Assembly: GCA_001017865.1 (NCBI GenBank)
Contig: LATQ01000001.1
Span: 1,150,346 to 1,161,746, forward strand
Reading direction: 5' to 3'
DNA: 11,401 bases
Source: Rhodococcus sp. IITR03
GTDB lineage: Bacteria; Actinomycetota; Actinomycetes; Mycobacteriales; Mycobacteriaceae
Position numbers and translations under genes: made by a program. This document shows, piece after piece, positions 1 through 6,881 of this stretch; position 1 is the first letter of the stretch, and each line of letters begins with the position of its first letter. The notes below the pieces were generated by a model that saw only the letters and a list, made by a program, of their open reading frames with translations, ran no database searches and was not told the DNA's origin.

Positions 1-1369
1 CCGGCTGCACCGCGGGGTGTCTCGGTGGGCTGGGTGCCGTTCGGTCCGGGGAGCCGGCGTCGGCTCTCCCGGACCGGGGGCCGGTGTGCCGGGCGTGGGC
101 TCGGGTTCCTCCGGGGTGCACACCGGCAGCAGGTCCAGTTCGGCGAGCCGCTGCATCTGTTCGCGGGTGTCGTCGAGCGACCCCGACGGAAGACCGGCAC
201 GAACCTGTTCGCGGGCGGCGGGCCACAGATCGTCGACGAGCATCACCCGGCACGACGCGCTGGCGGGGTCGACGAGCGTGAGGTCGCCCTCGTCGGTGAT
301 GCACCCGACGCGCGCGGCTCCTGCAGGGAATAGCCGAAGACGTCGCCGGGGATGCCGCGCAGCACGGTCACACGACCGTCGTCGCGCGACGTAGTAGTTG
401 TTGCGGATCAACTGACGGCCGACGAACAGACCGCCGACCAGCACTGCGATCACCACTATGGCGGCGACGGGCCACCACAGGCGGCTGCGCTTCTTCTTCG
501 GCTCGGGCTCCGGAGCCTTGTTGATGACCCGCTTGGGGGTGGCGCGCGGCGGTCGCATCGCAGCGGCGCGACCCGCTGCGGTATTCGGCGGGGGAGTGTC
601 CTCGTCGTCGTCCGCCGATGCCGCACCGGCAACGATGGGATGCGACTGGCCGTAGTCGAGATCGATCACGTCGGCGACGACGACAGTGACGTTGTCGGGA
701 CCGCCGCTGCGCAGTGCCAGCTCGATGAGCCGGTCGGCGCACTCGTCGTGCGTGCCCTGCCGCATGGTGTCGGCGATCGTCTCGTCGCTGACGACGTCGG
801 ACAGGCCGTCGGAGCACACGAGATAACGGTCGCCGGCGCGGGCCTCGCGCACGGTGAGCGTCGGTTCGACTCGCTGCCCGTCAGCGCGCGCATGATCAAC
901 GACCGCTGCGGGTGCGTGTGCGCCTGCTCGGGGGTGATGCGGCCCTCGTCGACGAGCGACTGCACAAAGGTGTCGTCGCGGGTGATCTGGGTGAGCTGAC
1001 CGTCGCGCAGAAGGTAGGCGCGGGAGTCGCCGATGTGCGCGAGGCCGAGCTTGCTACCGGCGAACAGGATGGCCGTGAGCGTCGTGCCCATACCGTCGAG
1101 TTCGGGCTCCTCCTCCACCTGGTCGGCGATCGAGCGTTGCCTTCGCGGACGGCCGCGGCGAGCTTGCCGAGAAGGTCGCCGCCCGGCTCGTCGTCGTCGA
1201 GGTGGGCGAGCGCCGCGATCATCAGTTGCGAGGCGACCTCGCCGGCTGCGTGGCCGCCCATGCCGTCGGCGAGGGCGAGCAGGCGGGCACCGGCGTAGAC
1301 GGAGTCCTCGTTGTTGGAGCGCACGAGGCCGCGGTCGCTGCGGGCGGCATATCGGAGTACGAGGGTCAC
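1..1369 (-). CDS. pstP: PstP, PP2C-type Ser/Thr protein phosphatase (3' end beyond the window; frameshifted)
   Basis: Membrane-bound phosphatase that reverses phosphorylation by the PknA/PknB kinases controlling cell growth and division. The cytoplasmic PP2C domain shows SNNEDSVY, the metal-binding DGMGGH (Asp35), HIGDSRAYLLRDG, CSDGLSD and a final DNVTVVVADV. A basic stretch (PKKKRSR) precedes one membrane helix, VAAIVVIAVLVGGLFVG, near residue 300. A surface domain follows and then a Pro/Thr-rich tail that has no stop before the window edge. The GTG start overlaps the fhaB stop as GTGA, implying translational coupling. Three single-base losses break the frame near 1133 (after EGNA), 870 (within TGSE/VEPTLTV) and 316 (within SLQEP/ARVGC). 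Adding one base at each restores family-like sequence. A further shift near 45-50 is possible but cannot be decided. With repairs about 457 codons are present, against 514 residues in M. tuberculosis PstP. Family identity is nearly certain. Confidence 0.93.
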
Positions 1370-1827
1370 GGGCGGAGCTCGATCACGGTCTTGCCCACCC
1401 GGACCGGGGTTCCGAGCGGGACACGGACAGCGGTGGTGACCTTCGCGCGGTCGAGATACGTGCCGTTCGTCGACCCCAGGTCTTCGACGTACCAGTCGGA
1501 ACCTCGCGGCGACAGGCGTGCGTGGCGCGTGGACGCGTAGTCGTCGGTCAGCACGAGTGTGGAGTCGTCGGCACGGCCGATGAGAACCGGTTGGGTGCCG
1601 AGCGTGATCCTCGTGCCGGCCAGCGCGCCCTGCGTGACCACCAGATACTTGGCGGTCTTGTTACGGCTCAGCGTCGGCAGCACCGACTGCTTGGGGGAGT
1701 AACGCGGGAGCGGTCGCGCGGCACCGGCGTAGATGTCGGACCGGAGCGTGCGCAACACCGCCCATACGAACAACCACAGCAGGAGGAGGAATCCCGCTCG
1801 GGTCAGCTGCAGAATCAGCCCCTGCAC
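1366..1827 (-). CDS. fhaB: FhaB (FipA-like), membrane-anchored FHA-domain protein
   Basis: Phosphothreonine-binding protein of the cell-division and cell-wall signalling network; its M. tuberculosis counterpart is Rv0019c. The GTG start at 1827 is preceded by AAGGAGG at good spacing and gives MQGLILQLTRAGF, the family's usual N-terminus. An open frame runs further upstream to 1881 but has no comparable ribosome site. The protein has 153 residues, like the family (about 155). Residues about 7-25 form one membrane helix. A basic/linker stretch leads to the FHA domain (about residues 65-153), with VLIGRADDSTLVL, the phosphothreonine-binding STRHARLS and DLGSTNGTYL all intact. It lies between fhaA upstream and pstP downstream, overlapping pstP by four bases, so it is probably co-expressed with the phosphatase. 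No frameshift is seen. Confidence 0.96.
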   Translation of the reverse strand: MQGLILQLTRAGFLLLLWLFVWAVLRTLRSDIYAGAARPLPRYSPKQSVLPTLSRNKTAKYLVVTQGALAGTRITLGTQPVLIGRADDSTLVLTDDYASTRHARLSPRGSDWYVEDLGSTNGTYLDRAKVTTAVRVPLGTPVRVGKTVIELRP

Positions 1828-1981
1828 GGTGCATCCTCCTTCGGGGTAGTCGACCGGTCGTGTTCCTGGTCGTGCGGTCACTCACAATACGGACACCGGA
1901 CGACTCCATGCAGCGTCCGACGCGCTGTCACACGCGTCGGACGGTATGAACGGGTCCGGTCGGTCCTTCGATACCGGCTGA
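1828..1981 (-). promoter_or_regulatory. fhaA-fhaB intergenic region with a strong stem-loop
   Basis: This 154-bp gap holds a perfect 11-bp inverted repeat, CGTCCGACGCG (1914-1924) and CGCGTCGGACG (1933-1943), with an 8-base loop. It starts about 40 bases after the fhaA stop on the minus strand. No T-run follows, so it is not a classical intrinsic terminator. It could be an attenuator, an mRNA-processing or stability hairpin, or a rho-associated end. Further downstream are a TATTGT that could serve as a -10 box for fhaB and a 10-bp palindrome CGACCGGTCG (1851-1860). The role of each is inferred. Confidence 0.55.
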
Positions 1982-3294
1982 TCAGAGGATGCGCACGAGG
2001 ATTTCGGAATGCCCGGCGCGAATCACGTCACCATCGGCGAGCTGCCAGTCCTGCACCGAGGCGCCGTTGACCGTCGTGCCGTTCGTCGACCCGAGATCGG
2101 AGAGCATCGCGACCTGGCCGTCCCAGCGGATGTCGATGTGGCGACGCGAGACGCCGGTGTCGGGCAGGCGGAACTGTGCGTCCTGGCCGCGGCCGATGAT
2201 GTTGCTGCCCTCTCGGAGCTGGTAGTAGCGACCGCTGCCGTCCTCGAGCTGGAGCGTCGCGGTCAGCACCCGACCGGCAGTCGGAGACTGGTAGCCGCCC
2301 TGCTGGTAGCCTGATCGTAACCGGGAGCCGCGGCGGCGTAACCCTGGTCGTAGCCGCCCTGCTGCGCGCCGTACTGCTGGTCGTAACCCGGCTTTGCGTA
2401 GCTCTGCTGACCGTAGGCCTGCTGATCGTAGCCGCCCTGCTGGTAACCCTGGTCCTGGTAACCCTGGTCGTAACCGGGCTGCGCGTAACCCTGCTGGCCG
2501 TACGCCTGCTGGTCGTAGCCACCCTGCTGCGGATAGTCGTGGCCGTAGTCCTGGCTGTACGCCTGCGGCTGGGCGCCTGGGCACCGTAGGCCTGCTGGTC
2601 GTAACCGCTCTGGTCGTAGCCGCCCTGTTGGTAGTCCTGCTCGCTGTAGGCCTGGCCGTACGCCTGCTGGTCGTAACCACCCTGCTGGTCGTAGCCGCCC
2701 TGAGCCTGGTCGTAGCCGGCGTTGCCGTAGCCCTGGTTGTAGCGCTGCTCCTGGCCGACGTGCGCGTGACCGTTGCGTGCGTACTGCGGTTCCGCCTCGG
2801 CGGGGTCACGGCTGGGGTCGTAGCCGGGGTTCTGCGTCATTGGGCCAGCTCCTGGTTCAGAGGTCACGGGTGGGCGGTTCTGTGGGTTCCGCGGTGACGG
2901 AGCACGCGTCGCTGAGCGCCCCGCATCGGGATCTACCGAGCCGCGAGTCCGGAACTGCCCGGTGTGCAGTGCCGACGACGACTCGAAGACGACTTGGATC
3001 TCACCGTATGTCTGCCATCTGTTCTCGGATGAAGTCCTCAAGGTGACGGGAGAATGCCTTCACAGTCAAGTCCCGATCCGCTGCGAGGGCGTCGTGATCG
3101 GTTTCGCTGATCGTGATGACGTAGTGATTGGGGGCGAGCATGTGGCCCCGATCGAGCTGTTGGACGCCGTCCGTTGCCTCCTGCTGCAGCGCCGCCTCGA
3201 CTTCCTGGGGCACGACGCCGCCCCCGAACACGCGGGCGAAAGCGTCGCCGATCGCGGCCTGGAGTTTGCGCTCGAAGCGCTGGGCAATACCCAT
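1982..3294 (-). CDS. fhaA: FhaA, FHA-domain protein with DUF3662 N-terminal domain (frameshifted)
   Basis: Scaffold protein that binds phosphorylated partners such as the MviN/MurJ-type pseudokinase at sites of peptidoglycan synthesis (known for M. tuberculosis Rv0020c). The ATG at 3294 follows GGAAAGGGGG and gives MGIAQRFERKLQ, matching the family start. Residues 1 to about 115 form the DUF3662/FhaA_N domain (AFARVFGGGVVPQEVE, NHYVITISETD, WQTYGEIQVVFE, LHTGQFRTRG). A long Tyr/Gln/Gly-rich linker follows. The last 85 or so residues are an FHA domain with NIIGRGQDAQFRLPD, VSRRHIDIRW and LGSTNGTTVNG. The frame breaks near 3018 (two bases missing, between IREQ and WQTYG), 2571-2573 (a C-run, QAP/QPQAY) and 2310 (YDQ/YQQGG). 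With repairs it has 438 residues, somewhat shorter than the 527 of M. tuberculosis because of a shorter linker. It leads the fhaA-fhaB-pstP block. Confidence 0.95.
2285..2745 (-). repeat. Degenerate coding repeats (GGYDQQAYG type) in the fhaA linker
   Basis: On the plus strand, variants of CTGCTGGTCGTAGCC and CTGGTCGTAACC recur at short spacings in multiples of three. They encode reiterated G-Y-D-Q-Q, A-Y-G-Q and G-Y-Q-Q-G units in FhaA. The product is a low-complexity segment with almost no charge or hydrophobic residues other than Tyr. Such tracts change length easily and are prone to misassembly. Two of the three fhaA frameshifts lie in or beside it. Confidence 0.85.
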
Positions 3295-3496
3295 GGCGAC
3301 CCCCTTTCCGTACTCAGCGTGTCGCAATGCAGATCTCGTCACTGCATGGTATCCACTTTTCCCCGGATTCGACCCTGCGGTATTCGGCACGTCTCCGACG
3401 GATGTGCTCGGCACTCGAACCGGCGGCGCTGGCAGCCCGCTGACCAGGCGAATAGTTGTTTGACTCCGGTGTGTGTTACTGTTTTCGGCGTTGCTC
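3295..3496. promoter_or_regulatory. Divergent upstream region of fhaA and tRNA-Leu
   Basis: About 200 bp without a gene, reading outwards to fhaA (minus) and tRNA-Leu (plus). On the fhaA side there is an inverted repeat ATGCAG (3327-3332) / CTGCAT (3342-3347) with a 9-base gap, 33 bases before the fhaA start codon. It could be an operator or leader hairpin. On the tRNA side TTGTTT (3456-3461) or TTGACT (3460-3465) could be a -35 box and TACTGT (3477-3482) a -10 box, which would start transcription close to the tRNA 5' end. The spacing is not ideal, so these boxes are tentative. Confidence 0.4.
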
Positions 3497-3578
3497 GGGC
3501 GAGTGGCGGAATGGCAGACGCGCTGGCTTCAGGTGCCAGTGTCCTTCGGGACGTGGGGGTTCAAGTCCCCCTTCGCCA
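3497..3578 (+). tRNA. leuT: tRNA-Leu(CAG), one acceptor-stem base apparently missing
   Basis: Class II tRNA read in cloverleaf order: acceptor GGGCGAG (3497-3503), TG, the D-arm region with GGCAGACGC, anticodon stem CTGGC/GCCAG around loop TTCAGGT with anticodon CAG (3530-3532), a long variable arm containing GTCC-TTCG-GGAC, and T-arm GGGGG-TTCAAGT-CCCCC. The 3' acceptor strand reads TTCGCC followed by ACA. Pairing with GGGCGAG needs TTCGCCC, so one C appears to be lost from the C-run at 3576-3577. With it restored the seven pairs form and A is the discriminator base. No CCA is encoded, which would be added by nucleotidyltransferase. The position beside fhaA agrees with leuT in mycobacteria. 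It decodes CUG, the main leucine codon of a high-GC genome. Confidence 0.93.
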
Positions 3579-3604
3579 CAGTGTGCAGTTCCACGAACTG
3601 TGAC

Positions 3605-3648
3605 GGACGAGGTCACGAACTCTTCGGAGATCGTGACCTCGTCCTTTT
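3605..3648 (+). terminator. Intrinsic terminator of tRNA-Leu
   Basis: A perfect 14-bp stem, GGACGAGGTCACGA (3605-3618) with TCGTGACCTCGTCC (3631-3644), is followed by TTTT. Inside the loop a second helix CTC-TTCG-GAG forms above a single A-A mismatch, closed by the very stable C(UUCG)G tetraloop. It lies 27 bases after the tRNA and points in its direction. On the other strand no T-run follows, so it is unlikely to terminate the convergent gene at 3685-4571. Confidence 0.88.
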
Positions 3649-3684
3649 CGTCGTGGTCTTCCGGGCTGTCGGCCCTCCGGCCGG

Positions 3685-4571
3685 TCAGTCGCTCGGGTGC
3701 CGATCCGCGGTGAGGTCGACACGGATCTGTGGTACGGGCACGCTCGTGGGTACTCGGGTCCGTCGATTGCCGTGCGCGGCGGCGAGTTGTGGCCCGGTGA
3801 GATACAGGGCGAGGGACAGATCGGCGTCCTCCACCCACGCACCGCGCAGGTCCGCGCCGAGCAGATCGACGCCGGCGAGGTCGCATCCCCTGAGGTCGGC
3901 GCCGATCAGTACCGCGCCCCGCAGGTCGGCGCCGCACAATCGGTGGGCACGTAGATCGGTTCCGGCGAGATCGGCGCCCGGGACCAGGTCCGGATGTATC
4001 CGCTCGTCGTCGGCGAAGTACGAAGCCCGTACCTCCGCGCTGACCTCCATGAGGACCGGTCGAACGCGGGCGCGTATCTCGGCAATGTCGAGGGATTCGA
4101 GTTCGCCCACGCTCCGGCGGGTCAGGGATACAAGGGATGCGACGAGTTCCCGCGCGGTGTCCGCGGTTTCCGGATCGTAGGTGCGTTCCTGGGCCTCGAG
4201 CAGATGCCACATCATCTCGTGCAGCTCTTTCACGACGGCGAATGCGAGAACATCCGGTCGCAGGTCTCGGATCGATCCTGCCGGCTCACACCGGCGAACA
4301 ACCGCTGGGAGACGGCCTGGCCGGCACCGAAACAGTCGAAGACCGTGCAGCCGCGGAAGCCGCGGGACGGCAGCGTCTCATGGATGGTGCACGAGAAGCG
4401 CGCGTCGAGATGTCGGCACGGTGACCCGGCGAGCTTGTCCTCGGCGAAGTCCGAAGACCTCGTGAATCCGAAAGCCGTGCAACACAGTGCGAAGCAACGG
4501 CTGCAATCGCCCCGAAGGTCGGATCGGTGAACGATCGGTGATGGGGACGAGTGACGTGATGGGGTGAGCAT
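3685..4571 (-). CDS. Pentapeptide-repeat protein with Cys-rich N-terminal domain (frameshifted)
   Basis: Biochemical role unknown. Three parts can be seen. Residues about 20-85 hold eight cysteines (23, 26, 30, 31, 52, 61, 75, 80) in the pattern C-x2-C-x3-CC ... PCxHL ... FSCTIH ... [12 protein letters not shown], which looks like a zinc- or iron-sulfur-binding module comparable to YkgJ-type CxxC proteins. A helical middle follows ([17 protein letters not shown]). Then come about ten pentapeptide repeats of the A-D-L-x-G type ([19 protein letters not shown] onward) that should fold as a right-handed beta-helix, and a basic tail. From memory, similar proteins of this layout occur in streptomycetes. 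The ATG at 4571 has GGAG five bases upstream. The frame breaks near 4245 (RMFS / [10 protein letters not shown]); one extra G restores 295 residues. It is transcribed divergently from the DHFR-like gene. Confidence 0.8.
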
Positions 4572-4883
4572 GTGAACTCCGAGAGTCGATTCCGATGCAT
4601 GAAGGACTGCACGACGGGATCGGGGAACCCTGGCCCGGGTTCCCTCTCGGGGCACACGGAATCACCGCCGCCTGCAGACGCGGTTCGCGGACGGCGCGGA
4701 ACATCTGTCTCACGGATACACGGTGCTGATCACTGGACACGAAAATACCAGCAGGCACGCGCGGTGTCAGCAGGCCGGACGGCTGTCCCGAGGCTCTCCG
4801 TGAGCCGAGCACGGTGCGATGAGTTCGCACGGCTCGCGAGGTCTTCCTCTTCGTACCGGTCGATCGGATGTGAGGAGAAGAGA
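4572..4883. other. 312-bp divergent intergenic region with two stem-loops
   Basis: No convincing gene is seen; the plus-strand frame that stays open through it gives a composition-biased, family-less product. It must hold promoters for the pentapeptide gene (minus) and the DHFR-like gene (plus), but no clear -35/-10 pair stands out. There are two inverted repeats: GGGAACCC (4623-4630) / GGGTTCCC (4637-4644) with a 6-base loop, and a bulged one, GAGCC (4802-4806) / GGCTC (4831-4835) enclosing GTGCGA (4814-4819) / TCGCAC (4825-4830). The second is about 50 bases before the GTG of the DHFR-like gene and could lie in its mRNA leader. AGGAG just before 4884 is that gene's ribosome site. Confidence 0.5.
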
Positions 4884-5524
4884 GTGGGTCAGTTGCTGCG
4901 CGTACAGAACTTTTCGGTGTCGAGCGACGGCATCGGTGCGAGGGAGGACCAGAGCTTCGAGAGTCCCTTCGGCCTGGATCCGGGTCCGATGTTCGAGTGG
5001 GCCGGTGCCACGGCGAGTTGGCACCTGCGCACCGAACCCGGCGGGAGCCGCGGGCTCGACGACTACTTCATCCGGGACTTCTCCTGCACTATCGGTGCGG
5101 AGATCATGGGACGCAACAAGTTCGGTCCTCAGCGGGGTCCGTGGCAGGACCACGAATGGCAGGGCTGGTGGGGTGACGAACCGCCGTTCCATACCCCGTG
5201 TTCGTTCTGACCCACCACGAACGTCCGTCCTTCGCACTCTCCGACACCACCTTCCATTTCGTGAACGGTGAACCGGCCGCGGTGCTCGAACAGGCTCGCG
5301 CCGCCGCGGAGGGCAAGGACGTCCGACTCGGAGGTGGCGTCTCCACCATCCGCGAGTTCCTCGACGCCGATCTGGTCGACACCATGCACGTCGTGGTGGC
5401 GCCGGTGCGGTACGGCACCGGTCTGAAGCTCTGGGACTCCCCGGACGAGCTACGGGACCGTTTCCACCTCGAGGTCGTGCCCAGCGCGAGCGGGGTGGTC
5501 CATCACCTGTTCTGGAGGAAGTGA
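4884..5524 (+). CDS. Dihydrofolate-reductase-family protein (RibD C-terminal domain; frameshifted)
   Basis: Probable NAD(P)H-dependent cytoplasmic reductase of the RibD_C/DHFR-like fold; the substrate is unknown. The GTG at 4884 follows GAGGAG at six bases and gives MGQLLRVQNFSVSSDGIG, the usual first strand. Other family signs are ADYF-like DDYFIRDFSCTIGAEIMGRNKFGP (cofactor-side loop), VFVLTHHERPSF, GKDVRLGGGVSTIREFLDADLVD (the GGG nucleotide-binding turn) and VVVAPVRYGTGLKLWD near the end. One C is missing from the CCCC run at 5194-5197, breaking FHTP/VFVLTHH. The repaired protein has 213 residues, normal for this group. Such proteins are often annotated as dihydrofolate reductase, but true folate activity cannot be assumed. 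The 68-residue membrane protein follows 46 bp downstream. Confidence 0.85.
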
Positions 5525-5570
5525 ACACCGGCGACCGGCGCATAATGGGGGATGGGGGTAGGAGGTCGTC

Positions 5571-5777
5571 ATGCGTGCTCTGAGTGGCCTACTGGATGTC
5601 GTGCTCGGACTTCTCACCGCCCTGCTCGGCACCGTCCTGGGGATCGTCGCCGCGGTGGTGATGCTCCTGGGCGCGGTGTTGTGCGTGACGATCCTGCTGA
5701 TTCCGCTGGGCATCCCCGTCATCCGGCTCTCCCGCCGTCTGTTCACCCTCGCAGGGAAGATGATGCACGTGCCCTGA
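5571..5777 (+). CDS. Small two-helix membrane protein
   Basis: A 68-residue hydrophobic protein of unknown function. The ATG follows AGGAGG with a five-base spacer, a near-ideal ribosome site. Residues about 5-27 and 29-50 are two membrane helices (LLDVVLGLLTALLGTVLG and VVMLLGAVLCVTILLIPLG). They are followed by a short basic amphipathic tail (RLSRRLFTLAGKMM) that should stay in the cytoplasm. No frameshift is seen and codon use is GC-rich like its neighbours, so it is probably a real gene. It may share a transcript with the DHFR-like gene, but no functional link can be shown. Confidence 0.75.
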   Translation: MRALSGLLDVVLGLLTALLGTVLGIVAAVVMLLGAVLCVTILLIPLGIPVIRLSRRLFTLAGKMMHVP

Positions 5778-5869
5778 GCTTCGCAGGGAGCTCGTGGTGC
5801 GGCGTGCGACCCGGGCGCCGTGGATGTCGCTCCCGCCCCGAAACGACGACTCATCCGCACGGAATGTCG

Positions 5870-6409
5870 TTACGACACCGTGGGCTCGTGACCATCGTCT
5901 GCGTCTGCGCGTCCGGACGCGGCGCCGGTTCTGCGGGCATAGCGTTCGCGCATCTCGGGTCCCGCCGCCGGGCCGGCGGTATAGATGTATCGCGGATCGT
6001 CGACGCGCTCGCCGGTGGCGGCATCGACGACCACCGGCTCGACTTCGCGGCCGGTGTGTGAGTCGACCAGGATCATGGACCGCTCCTGCGCGGCCAGTTG
6101 CGCATTCCGCCAGGCCGCCAGCGCGATCAGCACGGGCCGTAGCGATCGGCCGAGCGCGGTGAGTACGTATTCGTAACGAACGGGTCGTTCCTGGTACGGC
6201 TTCCGCTCCAGGATTCCCGCCTCGACAAGCGCTTTCAGTCTGCTCGTGAGCATGCTCGACGAGATCCCGGTGTTGTCCTGGAACTCGTCGAAACGCGAAT
6301 AACCGTCGAAGCAGTCGTGGAGTATCAGCACCGTCCACCACTCACCGACCAGGCCCAATGTCGTCGACAGCGGACACTCGCGGTCCTCGAGACGAATTCT
6401 GCCGGCCAT
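5870..6409 (-). CDS. HxlR-family winged-helix transcriptional regulator
   Basis: DNA-binding regulator, 179 residues. The ATG is preceded by GAGGAGG at good spacing. The HxlR domain occupies residues about 10-110, with RECPLSTTLGLVGEWWTVLILHDC, FDEFQDNTGISSSMLTSRLKALVEAGILER (recognition helix region), the wing YQERPVRYEYVLTALG and LRPVLIALAAW. Cys12 sits where redox-sensing HxlR members such as YodB have their reactive cysteine, and Cys33 is a second candidate. A C-terminal extension (SHTGREVEPVVVDAATGER) is common in actinobacterial members. The gene is divergent from the SnoaL-like gene, with two palindromes between them, so it probably represses itself and that neighbour. It converges with the small membrane-protein gene. 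The inducer is unknown. Confidence 0.92.
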   Translation of the reverse strand: MAGRIRLEDRECPLSTTLGLVGEWWTVLILHDCFDGYSRFDEFQDNTGISSSMLTSRLKALVEAGILERKPYQERPVRYEYVLTALGRSLRPVLIALAAWRNAQLAAQERSMILVDSHTGREVEPVVVDAATGERVDDPRYIYTAGPAAGPEMRERYARRTGAASGRADADDGHEPTVS

Positions 6410-6427
6410 GCCACCTCCTCGACGTCG

Positions 6428-6467
6428 CTGCTATTCTAGCAGTCACTGTTACTTCTAAAATAGAAGT
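6428..6467. promoter_or_regulatory. Probable HxlR double operator over divergent promoters
   Basis: Two perfect palindromes share one design: CTGCTA-TTC-TAGCAG (6428-6442) and CTTCTA-AAA-TAGAAG (6452-6466, extended by A/T to 6451-6467). Their centres are 24 bp apart, so the sites face nearly the same side of the helix. The first covers TAGAAT on the minus strand (6438-6433), a candidate -10 for the hxlR-type gene. The second covers TAAAAT on the plus strand (6456-6461), a candidate -10 for the SnoaL-like gene. A further inverted pair AGTCACT (6441-6447) / AGTGACT (6465-6471) links them. The assignment to this regulator is inferred from position. Confidence 0.7.
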
Positions 6468-6496
6468 GACTCCGAGGACTATCGAGAGGAACTGCA

Positions 6497-6861
6497 ATGA
6501 CGAATTCCGTGGTCGACCGGTGTCCGGATGCCGTGCGCGCCTACCTGGCTCTTGCTTCAGGCGAGGATCGCACCGCGGCGACTCCGCTCTTTGCGGAGGA
6601 TGCGCACGTGACGGACGACGGGACCGACCATCGTGGCAGGGCCGAGATCAGGGAGTGGCTCGACCGGGTCGCGGGTGAGTTCTCGTACACCACAACCCCG
6701 ATCTCCGCCGACGGCGACGCCGCCTCGGATCGGGTGTCGGTGCGGTGCCGAATCGAAGGGAACTTCCCCGGGGGTGTCGTCGACCTGGATTACCGCTTCC
6801 GCCTCGATGCGGCCGGTCGCCTCGCGAGTCTGGTGATCGCCCCGGCCGTCGACCAGGGTGA
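6497..6861 (+). CDS. SnoaL/NTF2-like protein (frameshift near the 3' end)
   Basis: Small alpha+beta-barrel protein of the SnoaL/NTF2-like superfamily, which includes isomerases, hydrolases and ligand-binding proteins; the substrate cannot be told. The ATG follows GAGAGGA. Family-like features are VRAYLALASGEDRTAATPLFAEDAHVTDDG, HRGRAEIREWLDR and the strands VSVRCRIEGNFPGGVVDLDYRFRLDAAGRLASLVIAP. As written, the frame does not stop after this natural end. It runs through the copper promoter and well into csoR as Arg/Thr/Ser-rich nonsense, to 7156. Adding one C to the C-run at 6840-6843 gives IAPGRRPG and a TGA at 6859-6861, for 121 residues, the normal size. The end given here relies on that repair. 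It is divergent from the HxlR-type regulator and probably its target. Confidence 0.8.
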
Positions 6862-6881
6862 TGTCTCTCGGTGGTCGCTCC

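Noticed and set aside
2285..2745. CRISPR-like array of repeated 12-15-mers
   Set aside because: The repeats are spaced in multiples of three, have no unique spacers of constant length and encode the FhaA linker in frame.
352..2897. Long open frames on the plus strand opposite pstP, fhaB and fhaA (352-999, 1033-2070, 2394-2897)
   Set aside because: They are antisense to genes with clear domains, are Arg/Ser/Gly-rich or low-complexity, lack ribosome sites and follow from the lack of stop codons in GC-rich DNA.
3001..3414. FhaA starting upstream at 3414
   Set aside because: The extra 40 residues are unlike the family and lack a ribosome site, whereas the ATG at 3294 follows GGAAAGGGGG and gives the family N-terminus.
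3500..3577. tRNA-Leu starting three bases later as GCGAGTG
   Set aside because: TG at 3504-3505 must be positions 8-9 before the D stem. Starting at 3497 gives a seven-pair acceptor stem once one C is restored.
4522..4541. Direct repeat GATCGGTGA twice at 11-bp spacing as a regulator site
   Set aside because: It lies inside the N-terminal codons of the pentapeptide gene with the chosen start; two 9-mers alone are weak evidence.
4572..4883. An N-terminal extension of the DHFR-like protein starting at 4572
   Set aside because: The extra 104 residues are composition-biased and contain nothing family-like, while the GTG at 4884 has a strong AGGAG and gives the usual family N-terminus.
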